Origin: Terriglobia bacterium
GTDB taxonomy: Bacteria > Acidobacteriota > Terriglobia > Terriglobales > Acidobacteriaceae
Length of the DNA stretch: 64,000 nucleotides
Assembly: GCA_020073165.1 (NCBI GenBank)
Contig: JAIQFP010000007.1
Coordinates: 1-64,000, forward strand
Direction: 5' to 3'
Part shown: one piece after another, positions 36,490 through 45,137 of the stretch
Numbering within the stretch: position 1 is the stretch's first letter
Layout: the number at the start of each line of letters is the position of its first letter
Program-made: the position numbers and the translations under genes
Notes under the pieces: model-generated
Databases searched by the model: none
The model's input: only the letters and a program-made list of their open reading frames with translations
Told to the model about the DNA's origin: nothing

Positions 36490-39400
36490 CTAGAAGCTCA
36501 CCTTCAACCCAAACTGCAGGTTACGTGGGTTCAAAGTGCCGCCGGCCTGGCCGAAGTTGCCAATGGGGAACTGGTTGTGAGTAGTCTCCAGGGCAGCTTG
36601 ACCCGGTTCCGCCAGGACAAAGTTGGTGTGGTTGAAGATGTTGAACGACTCGGCGCGGAACTGCAGACCGACCCTCTCAGTGATCTGGAAGTTCTTGATG
36701 AGGGACATATCTGCATACCACTGGCCGGGTCCGACGAAGGTGTTGCGACCGAGGTCGCCCGCGCAGCCCAGGCACGGGGTGCTGAAGATACCGGCGTTGG
36801 GACCCCACTGCGGACCCCAGCCGTTGGCCCACATGTCGTGGGTAGCGCCGCTGAAGCCTGCAATGGTGGAATTCGGCCGGTTGTTTCTGGAGTGGCTGTT
36901 TGTCGTGTTGAGCAGGTAGGCGCCACCAATGTTCTGGCAATTTCCCGTGTTCACGTCATCGGCCGTGCAGGCAACCGTCGGGTCCGAAATCTCTACCAGA
37001 TTTGCGGAGCGGCGGTCGTACGGAGACCAGTGCGCCCCGGTCTGGAAGGACCAGATGCCGTTATACTGCCACCCGTCAAGCACCGCCTTCAGGACTCCGC
37101 TGTGCTTTCCGAACGGCAACTCCCACACGTAGTTGAACACCAGCCGGTGACGGATGTCGAAGATGGAATTGCTCCGGTCGAGCCCCGGGTTGGTCCAATC
37201 TGTTGTGAAGCCGTCGCCCGCTGCGTCGCCATTGGCAGTGGTGGCGCCGCTGTGCCAGGTGGAGCCGTCATCAATGCTGTGGCTCCAGGTGTAGTTCAGG
37301 TTGAACATCAGGCCGTGGCTCACTTGTTTCTTGACCGCGACCTGCAGAGAGTTGTAACTGGAGTTGGCGGCGTTTTCCCAGACCCGCAGCGTGCCATAGT
37401 TGCCGTTGAGCCGGCCGCTGGGGCTGCCGCAGAGTTCGCGCCCGAAGTTATCGGTGACACAACTCCCGTCCGGCAGGTGGCCGCCGGGCAGACGGTTGAC
37501 GTCATCGGCGCGGAACAGCTTGTGGCCCGTCGTCCCGACGTAATCCACCTCCACCGACAGCTTCGGCATGATCTCACGCTGTAAGCTGAGATAGTAGTTG
37601 TAGACATACGGGTCGCGGATACCCTGCGGGAAGATGATGCCCGTCAGGAACGCAGTTTGCGGGTTGGCGGCCGCCCAACCCGAGAGATTGCCCACGGCCT
37701 GCGCGCCAGCGCCCTGGCCGGGGTTCGTGGGTGGGCCGAAGAAGGTCGGCGTGGCGCCACTCGGGCTGCAAACCGTACCGTCCGAATTGCAGGTGGTTGG
37801 GCCGTAAACGACGACCGAGTCGCCGCCGTCCAGCGCCGCACTGTCCGCCAGGTTGAAGGAGTAGTACGGCGGATTCCAGCGCGAATTGGAAAGCGGGTTG
37901 TAGAGGGTGGATTCGTAGGAGACGCCGAATCCGCCGCGCAATGACGTCTTGCCGTCGCCGAACATGTCCCAGGCGAAGCCGACGCGAGGACTGAAGTTGT
38001 TGTGATCGCCTTTGCCGAGCGAGCTCGATGGGGCGAAACCGCCAGGACCGCATACGCCCGCCACGGTTGCCTGCGGGTCGGAGCAATCGGCGTTGGCGCC
38101 TCGTATTTGGCCGGCTCCGGTGGTGATGTTATCGATCAGGTTCTGGCCCGGACCGGGGAGGAATGTGGTGGCCAGGTTGTTCAGTTCGTTGTGGCGGGTG
38201 AACAGGTCGTACCGCACACCCAGGTTCAGGGTCAGGCGGCGGGTAATCTTCCAGTCGTCCTGAAAGTAGGCTCCAAATTCGAGATTGCGCCAGTGCCGGA
38301 TATTGCTGGCCAGTTGGGCGGGATTGCCGGAAATGAACCCCGGATCCACGCCGGCAACCTCAAGGTAAGGAGCGTCCGCCGCGAAGAAGATAGTGTCGGC
38401 AAACTCGTACGACGGGCGGGCCACGTTGAACTCGCTGTTCTCGATGTTACGCTTGATGTCCGCGCCGATCTTGATGTTATGGGCGCCGTGGCTGATCGAG
38501 ATCATGTCGCCGTAACTGTACTGGTGCTCCTTGAACGTCTGCGGATAGCCGTTGTAGGAACCGAACCCCGAGGCCCCATCATCCATGACGATGGACGGTA
38601 CACCCGGTAAACCAGTGCCAATCAATTGATAGAAACCCGTGTACCCGACGCGGGCCTCATTGATTATGCTTGGGGTAAAGGTGTGGTCCCAGGTAATCGT
38701 GCCCGTGGGGTAAACGTTGTGGGTGGGGTTGGTGAAACCGCGGGTGCAGGCCGGAGTGCAAGGTCCGAAGTTGTCGCTGTTTCGCAGCCAGTTGAAGTTG
38801 ACGAAGAAGCGGTTCTTTTCGTTGGGATCGTAATCAATTCTACCCGACGCCTCTTTGCCCTGGAACAGGTTCCCGAAGGTTTGCGTCTGCTGTCCAAAGA
38901 CCGCGATGCTTTTACAGAGTAACGGAGTGACACCGGGCTCCAACAATGGCGACGCATCGAGGGCAGCGAAAGCCGAATCTATGTAGGGAATCCCGGTAAC
39001 CCCCTCTGTCGCCACTGCGCCTTCCCAGGTAACAACGCCGTTGTGGGTAATGTCACAGTCGCCATTTACCGCAGGTGCAAAGTTCTTAAAGAGCAGCGCC
39101 GCGGTGGAGTTCGGCAACTGGTCAATCACGGCCTGCCGGAACTGTGGTGACTCCACCAGGATCGGTACTGGAGGCGCTTGGGTGTTGAAGTGGTCCTGCT
39201 GGTAGGACACAAAGAAGAACAGCTTGTCCTTGATGATTGGGCCGCCGAAGGTGCCGCCAAACTGGTTGAAGCGCAACTGCTGCTTGGCCAGGCCGACATA
39301 GTTGTTGAAGAAATAGTTGGCGTCCAGCTTGTCGTTGCGCAGGAACTCCCAGCCGCTGCCATGCCAGCTATTGGTGCCGGACTTGGTGACCAGGTTAGTG

Positions 39401-40095
39401 ATGGAGCCGGCGCTGCTGCCATACTGGGCGGAGTTGTTCAGACCGAGTTGCTGGAATTCTTCGACGGTGTCTTGGATCGGGACATTGTTGACGCCGCCGC
39501 TGAGGCCCTTGTTAGACGTGCCGTTGATCAGGAAGCCGTTGAAGTCTTCGCGCAGGCCGTTGACCACCGTACCGTGGCCATTCTCGAAGTCAACGCCGTT
39601 TACATTGACCGCGCCCGGCGCCATCTGGATAAGGTCGTAAACATTGCGCCCGTTGAGGGGCAGGCCGGCCACTTGCGCGCCACTCACGATCTGCGACAAC
39701 TGCGAGCTTTCAGTGTCAACCGCGGGAGCGGCGCCGGTGACCTCCACTACCTCGCTCGTAGAGCCCACCTGCATCTTGAAATCCGAGTGAGTGATCGAGC
39801 CGGGATCCACTACCAGGTTGGTATGGGTTTCAGACTTGAAGTTCTGAGCCGTCACCGTCACCGAGTAAGTACCAACGGCCACCTGGTTGAACACAAAGTG
39901 ACCCTGCTGGTTGCTCGATGCCGTGGTGGTCAATTGCGTGGCTTGATTCTTAATCACTACTTTCGCGCCGGTAATGGCCGCGCCGGATGGGTCGGTGATG
40001 TCTCCGGTAAGCTGGCCATTCTGAATTTGCGCCGCTGTGCTTAATGCCAGCAACAGCACGGAAAACAACACGAGGCAGAACTGCAGCTTCTTCAT
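36490..40095 (-). CDS. Oar-like TonB-dependent outer-membrane receptor
   Basis: 1201 residues. From ATG 40095 it has a signal peptide (CLVLFSVLLLALSTAAQ), then a carboxypeptidase-regulatory-like domain at about 25-110 (GQLTGDITDPSGAAITGAKVVIKN, QVAVGTYSVTVTAQNFK), a plug domain (AGLPLNGRNVYDLIQMAPGA, FLINGTSNKG), and a long beta-barrel ending FGLKVSF with the terminal Phe. This is the Oar/CirA-type receptor abundant in Acidobacteriota, thought to import oligosaccharides or siderophores. The frame is open another 24 codons upstream, but the signal peptide decides the start. The upstream gap holds an operator-like inverted repeat. The ligand is unknown; neighbours (TPR, UnbV proteins) give no clear hint. 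Confidence 0.92.
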   Translation of the reverse strand: MKKLQFCLVLFSVLLLALSTAAQIQNGQLTGDITDPSGAAITGAKVVIKNQATQLTTTASSNQQGHFVFNQVAVGTYSVTVTAQNFKSETHTNLVVDPGSITHSDFKMQVGSTSEVVEVTGAAPAVDTESSQLSQIVSGAQVAGLPLNGRNVYDLIQMAPGAVNVNGVDFENGHGTVVNGLREDFNGFLINGTSNKGLSGGVNNVPIQDTVEEFQQLGLNNSAQYGSSAGSITNLVTKSGTNSWHGSGWEFLRNDKLDANYFFNNYVGLAKQQLRFNQFGGTFGGPIIKDKLFFFVSYQQDHFNTQAPPVPILVESPQFRQAVIDQLPNSTAALLFKNFAPAVNGDCDITHNGVVTWEGAVATEGVTGIPYIDSAFAALDASPLLEPGVTPLLCKSIAVFGQQTQTFGNLFQGKEASGRIDYDPNEKNRFFVNFNWLRNSDNFGPCTPACTRGFTNPTHNVYPTGTITWDHTFTPSIINEARVGYTGFYQLIGTGLPGVPSIVMDDGASGFGSYNGYPQTFKEHQYSYGDMISISHGAHNIKIGADIKRNIENSEFNVARPSYEFADTIFFAADAPYLEVAGVDPGFISGNPAQLASNIRHWRNLEFGAYFQDDWKITRRLTLNLGVRYDLFTRHNELNNLATTFLPGPGQNLIDNITTGAGQIRGANADCSDPQATVAGVCGPGGFAPSSSLGKGDHNNFSPRVGFAWDMFGDGKTSLRGGFGVSYESTLYNPLSNSRWNPPYYSFNLADSAALDGGDSVVVYGPTTCNSDGTVCSPSGATPTFFGPPTNPGQGAGAQAVGNLSGWAAANPQTAFLTGIIFPQGIRDPYVYNYYLSLQREIMPKLSVEVDYVGTTGHKLFRADDVNRLPGGHLPDGSCVTDNFGRELCGSPSGRLNGNYGTLRVWENAANSSYNSLQVAVKKQVSHGLMFNLNYTWSHSIDDGSTWHSGATTANGDAAGDGFTTDWTNPGLDRSNSIFDIRHRLVFNYVWELPFGKHSGVLKAVLDGWQYNGIWSFQTGAHWSPYDRRSANLVEISDPTVACTADDVNTGNCQNIGGAYLLNTTNSHSRNNRPNSTIAGFSGATHDMWANGWGPQWGPNAGIFSTPCLGCAGDLGRNTFVGPGQWYADMSLIKNFQITERVGLQFRAESFNIFNHTNFVLAEPGQAALETTHNQFPIGNFGQAGGTLNPRNLQFGLKVSF

Positions 40096-40494
40096 GGACC
40101 TACCCTCTCGCACTGTGGGATGTTTTTTCAACGGAGACGTCTTAATCCCCGCACACCTGAAAATCACGTTGTGATGTAAGCGGCATCACGCCAGACTGTG
40201 AAGTGCGCAGCATTTTGCACCCCACCCAGTCCGTCTGTCAAGCTATCTTGCTGATTGCTTTGGAAAAAACCCCTGAGGCACCGCGCAGCAGACACATCAC
40301 CCCGCCGTGCCGGCAAAACTATCGGGGGTAAGCGGCGCACGTAGCTCTCCAAAACACACGTACAGTGGGATCAATGACTTACGGGAATCAGACATGCCTA
40401 TACTATGATCAAGCGGAGACCGACCCCTACAGCGCTCCGTAATTTGGAAGAATTGTCACACGACAGCATGCGTCCGATCACAGAATGGTGTGAT
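40096..40494. promoter_or_regulatory. Gap upstream of the Oar-like gene with stacked inverted repeats
   Basis: No gene seen. At 40163-40189 there are overlapping palindromes: ATCAC-gtt-GTGAT and GTGATG-taagcgg-CATCAC, i.e. three GTGAT-type half sites in 27 bp, about 70 nt before the receptor ATG. This is the layout of a repressor or activator operator. The spacing does not match a CRP site. A TATACT at about 40395 is unassigned. Confidence 0.5.
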
Positions 40495-42330
40495 TCAGTG
40501 TGGCTTGTCACTGGTCTCCTTCGCTGACTTCCCAGGGCTTCCGGGCCGGGCCGAAACTGCGGGATTGCGCCCGGTTACACCCCGCCCTTCCTCGACCACC
40601 AACTCCTGGTCGGCGGCCTCGGCTCCCAGCGTTTCCACCTTGCCGGACGGCCAGCGCACCACCATGGAGTCCACTCGCGTGGCGGCCCCGAGTCCGAAGT
40701 GCAGCCGGGGATCGCTGGCTGACTCAAAGCTGCTGTTGGCGCGCACCTCGGCGGCCTGAGTGAGGCCTCCCGCTTTGACCTCCACCCGGACACCGAAGCC
40801 GTCGCGGTTGGAACGCGTCCCCACAGCTTTGAGCCGCAGCCAGTGGCCAGGTTGGGGCGCCCGGTTCCGCAACAGCACCGGCGAGCCGTCGAGCACGCTG
40901 ATCAAGAGGTCCTCCGCGCCCGAGTTCAAAAAGTCCGCGACGGCTGCACCCCGGGCTACGTAACGTCGGCTCAGGGGAGCGCCGGCGCCTGTCCCCACTT
41001 CCTCGAACTTGCCGGCCTGCAGATTGTGGAAGAGCAACGGGCGCTCAGCGTACGTCACGCCGAAGGAATGCTGGTCTACCTGCGGGTTGACGTGGCCGTT
41101 GGCCACAAAGATCTCCGGCCAGCCGTCGTTGTCGAGGTCCACAAACTTCACCCCAAAAGCGAGGAAAGGAATGCTGATTGGCCCAAACCCGGCTGCACCA
41201 GCCAGGTCGGTGAACTGGCCGTTGCCGTCGTTGTGATAGAGATTGTTGGTGTCGTCAGAGAAATTGGTTTTGACCACGTCGGGCCAGCCGTCATTGTCAT
41301 AATCGGCGGAGTCGATGCCCATGCCCGCCTGCTCCCGTCCATCAGCGCTGTACGCCACACCCGCCTCCGCGCCCACCTCGGTGAATCCGCCCTTGCAGTC
41401 GTTGTGGTAGAGCAGGCTGGGTGAAGAATCGTTGGCCACATAGAGATCGAGGCAGCCATCCTTGTCGTAGTCCAGCCACAGCACGCCCAGACCGTAATAG
41501 CCGCCCGGATCGATGTTCAATTTTTCAGTGACGTCGGTGAACGTGCCATCGCCGTTGTTGTGATACAGGCGGTCGCGAGAGCCTTTCAGGCCGCGAGGCC
41601 CACAGGAGACGGGGATTCCGCGGTACTGGCAGAAGGGGCCTTGCCCGAATTCGGGCAGGTGGTCGAGGTCGAGATCCACATAGTTGGCGATATACAAATC
41701 CAGGTAGCCGTCGTTGTCGTAGTCGCCGAATGCTGTGCTGGTGCCCCAGCGTCCTGGATTGCCCACGCCGGCTTTGGCGGTGACATCGGTAAATGTGCCG
41801 TTACCGTTGTTGTGATACAGCACTCCCCCATTTAGGTAAGTGAGGTAGAGATCCTCCCAGCCATCGTTGTCGTAATCGCCGACCGCCACCCCGAATCCCC
41901 AGCCGCAATGCGTGAGTCCTGACTTGGCAGTGACGTCCGTAAACGTTCCGTCGTGATTATTGCGGTAAAGCTTGCCGGGATGGCAGCGGTCGGAGCGCAG
42001 GTCCGCGAGCGTAGAACCGTCCACCAGGTAGATATCCATCCAGCCGTCGCTGTCGTAGTCGAAGACTGCGACGCCTCCGCACATGGAATCCATGATGTAG
42101 CGCTTGTCCGCGCTGCCGCAGGTGAGGTGGAAGTCAATGCCCGCAGCCCGAGTGACGTCCACAAAAGAAAGGCTTGCGCCGGATGACGCTTTCTTCGGGG
42201 CGCGTGCCGGCGGGGAAGCCTGGTGATTCCGGCTCGGCTGCGGGGACGCTGCCGAACTAAGCAGCAGCGCAGTGCCCATCAGGCCTGCGCTCAAGACTAA
42301 GATCTGCCGGGAAGATCGGAAGGTGAGCAT
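40495..42330 (-). CDS. FG-GAP repeat protein with C-terminal ASPIC/UnbV domain
   Basis: 611 residues, signal peptide (ILVLSAGLMGTALLLSSAAS). Several FG-GAP/VCBS blades carry calcium-binding D-x-D-x-D-G loops (FDYDSDGWMDIY, GDYDNDGWEDLY, LDYDKDGCLDLY, VDLDNDGWPEIF). The C-terminal ~100 residues are the ASPIC/UnbV domain (NRDGFGVRVEVKAGG, WPSGKVETLG). Such CRTAC1-like proteins are extracellular or surface beta-propellers. The ATG at 42330 overlaps the TPR gene stop by one base (TGATG), so the pair is co-translated. In this phylum UnbV proteins are often found beside TPR proteins; the ligand is unknown. Confidence 0.9.
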   Translation of the reverse strand: MLTFRSSRQILVLSAGLMGTALLLSSAASPQPSRNHQASPPARAPKKASSGASLSFVDVTRAAGIDFHLTCGSADKRYIMDSMCGGVAVFDYDSDGWMDIYLVDGSTLADLRSDRCHPGKLYRNNHDGTFTDVTAKSGLTHCGWGFGVAVGDYDNDGWEDLYLTYLNGGVLYHNNGNGTFTDVTAKAGVGNPGRWGTSTAFGDYDNDGYLDLYIANYVDLDLDHLPEFGQGPFCQYRGIPVSCGPRGLKGSRDRLYHNNGDGTFTDVTEKLNIDPGGYYGLGVLWLDYDKDGCLDLYVANDSSPSLLYHNDCKGGFTEVGAEAGVAYSADGREQAGMGIDSADYDNDGWPDVVKTNFSDDTNNLYHNDGNGQFTDLAGAAGFGPISIPFLAFGVKFVDLDNDGWPEIFVANGHVNPQVDQHSFGVTYAERPLLFHNLQAGKFEEVGTGAGAPLSRRYVARGAAVADFLNSGAEDLLISVLDGSPVLLRNRAPQPGHWLRLKAVGTRSNRDGFGVRVEVKAGGLTQAAEVRANSSFESASDPRLHFGLGAATRVDSMVVRWPSGKVETLGAEAADQELVVEEGRGVTGRNPAVSARPGSPGKSAKETSDKPH

Positions 42331-43460
42331 CACTGGACTCGCCCGGTGGCCATTCCTCCCGTCTGCGGCTGTGCTCTCTTGAGTTCGGCGAAGCGTTGCC
42401 GCTCCTGCCGGGCTTCCTCGCCTTGGCCGGTCTTCTCCAGGGCTCGCGCCAGTTGGTAGTGCGGACTGGGGTCGGTGGGATTCAACTCGATGGAGCGGCG
42501 CAGCGCGACCATTGCGCCCTCCACGTCGCCTTCCAGAAGCAGGGCCTTACCCAGATCGTAGAATGCGTCCGCATTCTGAGGCGCCAGATCCGTGGCCTGT
42601 TTCAAGTGCGCAATGGCCGGCTTCCAATCACCGGTTTCCAACAGGCAATGCCCCAGTTGATAGAGCACTTCCGGATTGCGGGGCTTACCGGCCGCGAGTT
42701 CTCTTTCATACTCAGCAATCGCTTCCCGGTTGTGGCCGAGGCTGCCATAGGCGAAGCCCAGGTGATAGTGGCCCAGCGGCAGGTTGGGATCCAGTCGCAG
42801 TGCGGTCTGAAACTGTTCGATGGCCTGCAGGGTGCGATTGGAATTTTGGTAGGCGCGGCCCAGCAGCACGTGGGCCAACGCATTCGACGGCTCCAGGCTG
42901 AGCGCCTTCTCCAACTCGTCGGCCGCCGGCGAATATTGCTTCTGCGTCAGCCACACCAGCGCTATATCAAAGTGAATGCCGAATTGAGCGCTGTCCAGTT
43001 TCTCGCTCCGCCGCAGGGCTTCCAGCGCCTCTGCATTCTGGCCTTGTTTGAAATAGACGAGCCCCAGCCAGTGTTGCAGTTGGCCATCCTGCGGCCAACG
43101 AGCCACCGCCGTGCGCCCCACCGCTTCAGCCTCAGCGAGTCGCCCCGTCTGCAAGTAACCGAGCACTAAACCGCGGTTCACCTCCAGGTTGTCGGGCGCC
43201 AACCGCTGCGCCTTTTCGAAATCCGCTGTGGCCCGGTCAAACTGGCCGGCATCCAACGCGGCCTGCCCGCTGCGCACCAAGGTCTGAACATTCGGAGACT
43301 GGCCTGCTGCCAGCGACCGCGCCAGCAGAACCGCACTGGGCAGAAGCAGCAGCCAGCAAAGCCGCTGCCGGGCAAAGTGTGCCCACCACTTGCTGGCCGG
43401 CTTGTGCGCTATTAGAAATGTTCGCCGGGAAACGGGCCGCATGGGACTGCTCTGCTGCAT
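42330..43460 (-). CDS. TPR protein coupled to the UnbV protein
   Basis: 376 residues with an N-terminal hydrophobic helix (LCWLLLLPSAVLLARSLAAG) after a basic leader, so exported or anchored. From residue 60 it is almost entirely TPR, about nine units (ATADFEKAQRLAPDNLEVNR, AIEQFQTALRLDPNLPLGHY, AMVALRRSIELNPTDPSPHY). Upstream of and overlapping the UnbV gene. Probably a protein-interaction scaffold for the secreted propeller. No enzymatic domain is seen. Confidence 0.87.
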   Translation of the reverse strand: MQQSSPMRPVSRRTFLIAHKPASKWWAHFARQRLCWLLLLPSAVLLARSLAAGQSPNVQTLVRSGQAALDAGQFDRATADFEKAQRLAPDNLEVNRGLVLGYLQTGRLAEAEAVGRTAVARWPQDGQLQHWLGLVYFKQGQNAEALEALRRSEKLDSAQFGIHFDIALVWLTQKQYSPAADELEKALSLEPSNALAHVLLGRAYQNSNRTLQAIEQFQTALRLDPNLPLGHYHLGFAYGSLGHNREAIAEYERELAAGKPRNPEVLYQLGHCLLETGDWKPAIAHLKQATDLAPQNADAFYDLGKALLLEGDVEGAMVALRRSIELNPTDPSPHYQLARALEKTGQGEEARQERQRFAELKRAQPQTGGMATGRVQ

Positions 43461-43665
43461 CCTAACGTGCCACGGCGGAACGGCGCAATTCGCGCCTCCT
43501 CAGCACCTTGCCAGCGCCGCGCGCAGACAGAGGATGAGAGCTGTCTCCGGTTGGAAAATCCTAACCCTGGCGCTGCGAGCCTGGCCTCTGAGTTGCCTTT
43601 GCCAGACACAGTCGATGCCGCTGGGTTCCAACTTTGATTCGCGGCATCGCCCGGGAGAAACCTTA

Positions 43666-43977
43666 ATGATGATCAACCCAAACTCATTGCCTCACCTCCG
43701 GGTGCCGTTCCCGCAATACGGGCAAACCGACCCCGGCCAGATCAGGCGCTACATCACCGAGAATAGCGGCCTGCAACAGGACCTGCAGGAAGTGCAGGGC
43801 CATTTCCGTGTGCGCCACGATGACCTGTTCCGCATGAGCATCACCGAGAGTGGCACCCCTTCAGGCGCGAAACCGGCGCTGGACGATGCTGGCAAGGTCC
43901 AGACGGACATCCGCGGCGACTTGAAGAACATGTGTGCCACCAATCAGGCTCCCAGACCGGTTGATGTGACTGCCTGA
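43666..43977 (+). CDS. Small hypothetical protein
   Basis: 103 residues, starting at ATG 43666 with GGGAGAAA nine bases upstream. Soluble, polar, no signal peptide or Cys pair (PHLRVPFPQYGQTDPGQIRR, LQQDLQEVQGHFRVRHDDLF). I do not recognise the family. Support for a real gene: RBS, a sequence lacking frame-shadow composition, and an intrinsic terminator 24 nt after the stop, which makes it a monocistronic unit. The frame is open upstream to 43390 without signs of coding. Confidence 0.6.
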   Translation: MMINPNSLPHLRVPFPQYGQTDPGQIRRYITENSGLQQDLQEVQGHFRVRHDDLFRMSITESGTPSGAKPALDDAGKVQTDIRGDLKNMCATNQAPRPVDVTA

Positions 43978-44001
43978 TCGAGTCTGGCTGGCCGTTCTTG
44001 T

Positions 44002-44036
44002 GGTTCCGCAGTCGATCGCGGAACCCCTCTTTATTT
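44002..44036 (+). terminator. Intrinsic terminator of the 43666 gene
   Basis: Stem GGTTCCGC (44002-44009) with GCGGAACC (44018-44025), 8-nt loop, followed by CCTCTTTATTT. Confidence 0.75.
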
Positions 44037-44146
44037 GGGCACCCAGCGCGATGGAGCGCACGCGTTTCGGCTCTGTTGCGGTCCCTTCGCCCGCGCCATT
44101 ACAGTAATTGTTTCAGCGCACCGCAATTCTGCCGGAGTTTTATCGC

Positions 44147-44620
44147 ATGAGCAGCATGAGGGAACACCTTGGCCGCTTGTTCGCTTACGACGACTGGGCC
44201 AACCGCGAAGTGTTGGCAACACTCAACCAGACCGGCGGGCGGCCGCCGCGGTCCGTCCAACTCATGGCCCACATCTTTTCCGCCCAAAGGTTGTGGTTGG
44301 AGCGTCTGCAGTCACAGAAACAAAGTCTTCCGGTTTGGCCTGATTTCAGCCTGGACGAGTGTGAGGCGCAAGCCGCCGAACTTCCCAGGCTATGGAAGAA
44401 CTATCTGGCCCAAGCTGAGAATGTGGATCGCCCCATCGTGTACAAGAACAGCAAAGGCGAAAGCTGGGTGAGCCAATCAGAAGATGTCCTGCTGCATGTG
44501 GTCATGCACTCCGTTTATCATCGCGGCCAGATCGCAACCGACATGCGGGCGGCAGGGTTTCCTCCCGCCTACACCGATTTCATTCACGCGGTGCGACAGG
44601 GTTTTGTGGAAGAGGTCTGA
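44147..44620 (+). CDS. DinB family protein
   Basis: 157 residues, DinB/YfiT-like four-helix bundle. The putative metal-binding histidines are in LMAHIFSAQRLWLERL and VLLHVVMHSVYHRGQIATDM, the latter with the classical H-x-x-x-H-R-G-Q motif. The start at ATG 44147 has CGGAG nine bases upstream; the frame is open to 44108. The stop is one base before the ICMT-like gene, so the two form an operon. Thiol-S-transferase-like activity is possible but unproven for this branch. Confidence 0.88.
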   Translation: MSSMREHLGRLFAYDDWANREVLATLNQTGGRPPRSVQLMAHIFSAQRLWLERLQSQKQSLPVWPDFSLDECEAQAAELPRLWKNYLAQAENVDRPIVYKNSKGESWVSQSEDVLLHVVMHSVYHRGQIATDMRAAGFPPAYTDFIHAVRQGFVEEV

Positions 44621-44621
44621 G

Positions 44622-45047
44622 ATGCCGATTGCCAAGTCTGCTTTTCACATGGTCCCCCAGGTCATCGCCACCGCGATTCTGATGGCCTTGATCGTCTCTT
44701 TTCAAGGTCCCTGGAACGCCATGCGCTGCCTCGGCCTCGCGATTACCGTGCTCGCAGCCACAGCGTTTCTTGCCGCCCGCTATCAGCTGGGCAGGTCATT
44801 TTCGGTGAGCGCACAAGCCAAACAACTAGTGACTTGCGGAATCTACTCCCGCGTTCGCAATCCCCTGTACGTATTCAGCACGCTGATGATTCTGGGCGCG
44901 GTGATTGCTTATCAACGGCCGGTTTTCTTATTGATTCCCGCTGCGCTGGTGGTAATCCAAGTGATCCGCGCGCACCGTGAAGCTCAAGTCTTGGAGGCCG
45001 CATTCGGGGACGCGTACCGCGAGTACCGCAAGCAGACGTGGTTCTGA
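44622..45047 (+). CDS. Isoprenylcysteine methyltransferase-like membrane protein
   Basis: 141 residues with four hydrophobic helices. The C-terminal half has the ICMT/PEMT/NnrU-like signature GIYSRVRNPLYVFSTLMILG and EAQVLEAAFGDAYREYRKQTWF, which in characterised homologs binds S-adenosylmethionine. Bacterial members methylate unknown acceptors or lipids. The ATG is one base after the DinB stop, and GAGG from the end of that gene can serve as RBS. Substrate unknown. Confidence 0.88.
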   Translation: MPIAKSAFHMVPQVIATAILMALIVSFQGPWNAMRCLGLAITVLAATAFLAARYQLGRSFSVSAQAKQLVTCGIYSRVRNPLYVFSTLMILGAVIAYQRPVFLLIPAALVVIQVIRAHREAQVLEAAFGDAYREYRKQTWF

Positions 45048-45137
45048 AACTGACCTGCGACCTTCCACCGACTACAAAGTCAGGTGTAAGCTTCGCAGTC
45101 TACCTGGCAAAATCCGGCCGGTTCGAGGAAACCTGAG

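Noticed and set aside
43390-43665. Upstream extension of the small 43666 gene to 195 residues
   Set aside because: The extension overlaps the divergent TPR gene start and has no coding character; RBS supports 43666.
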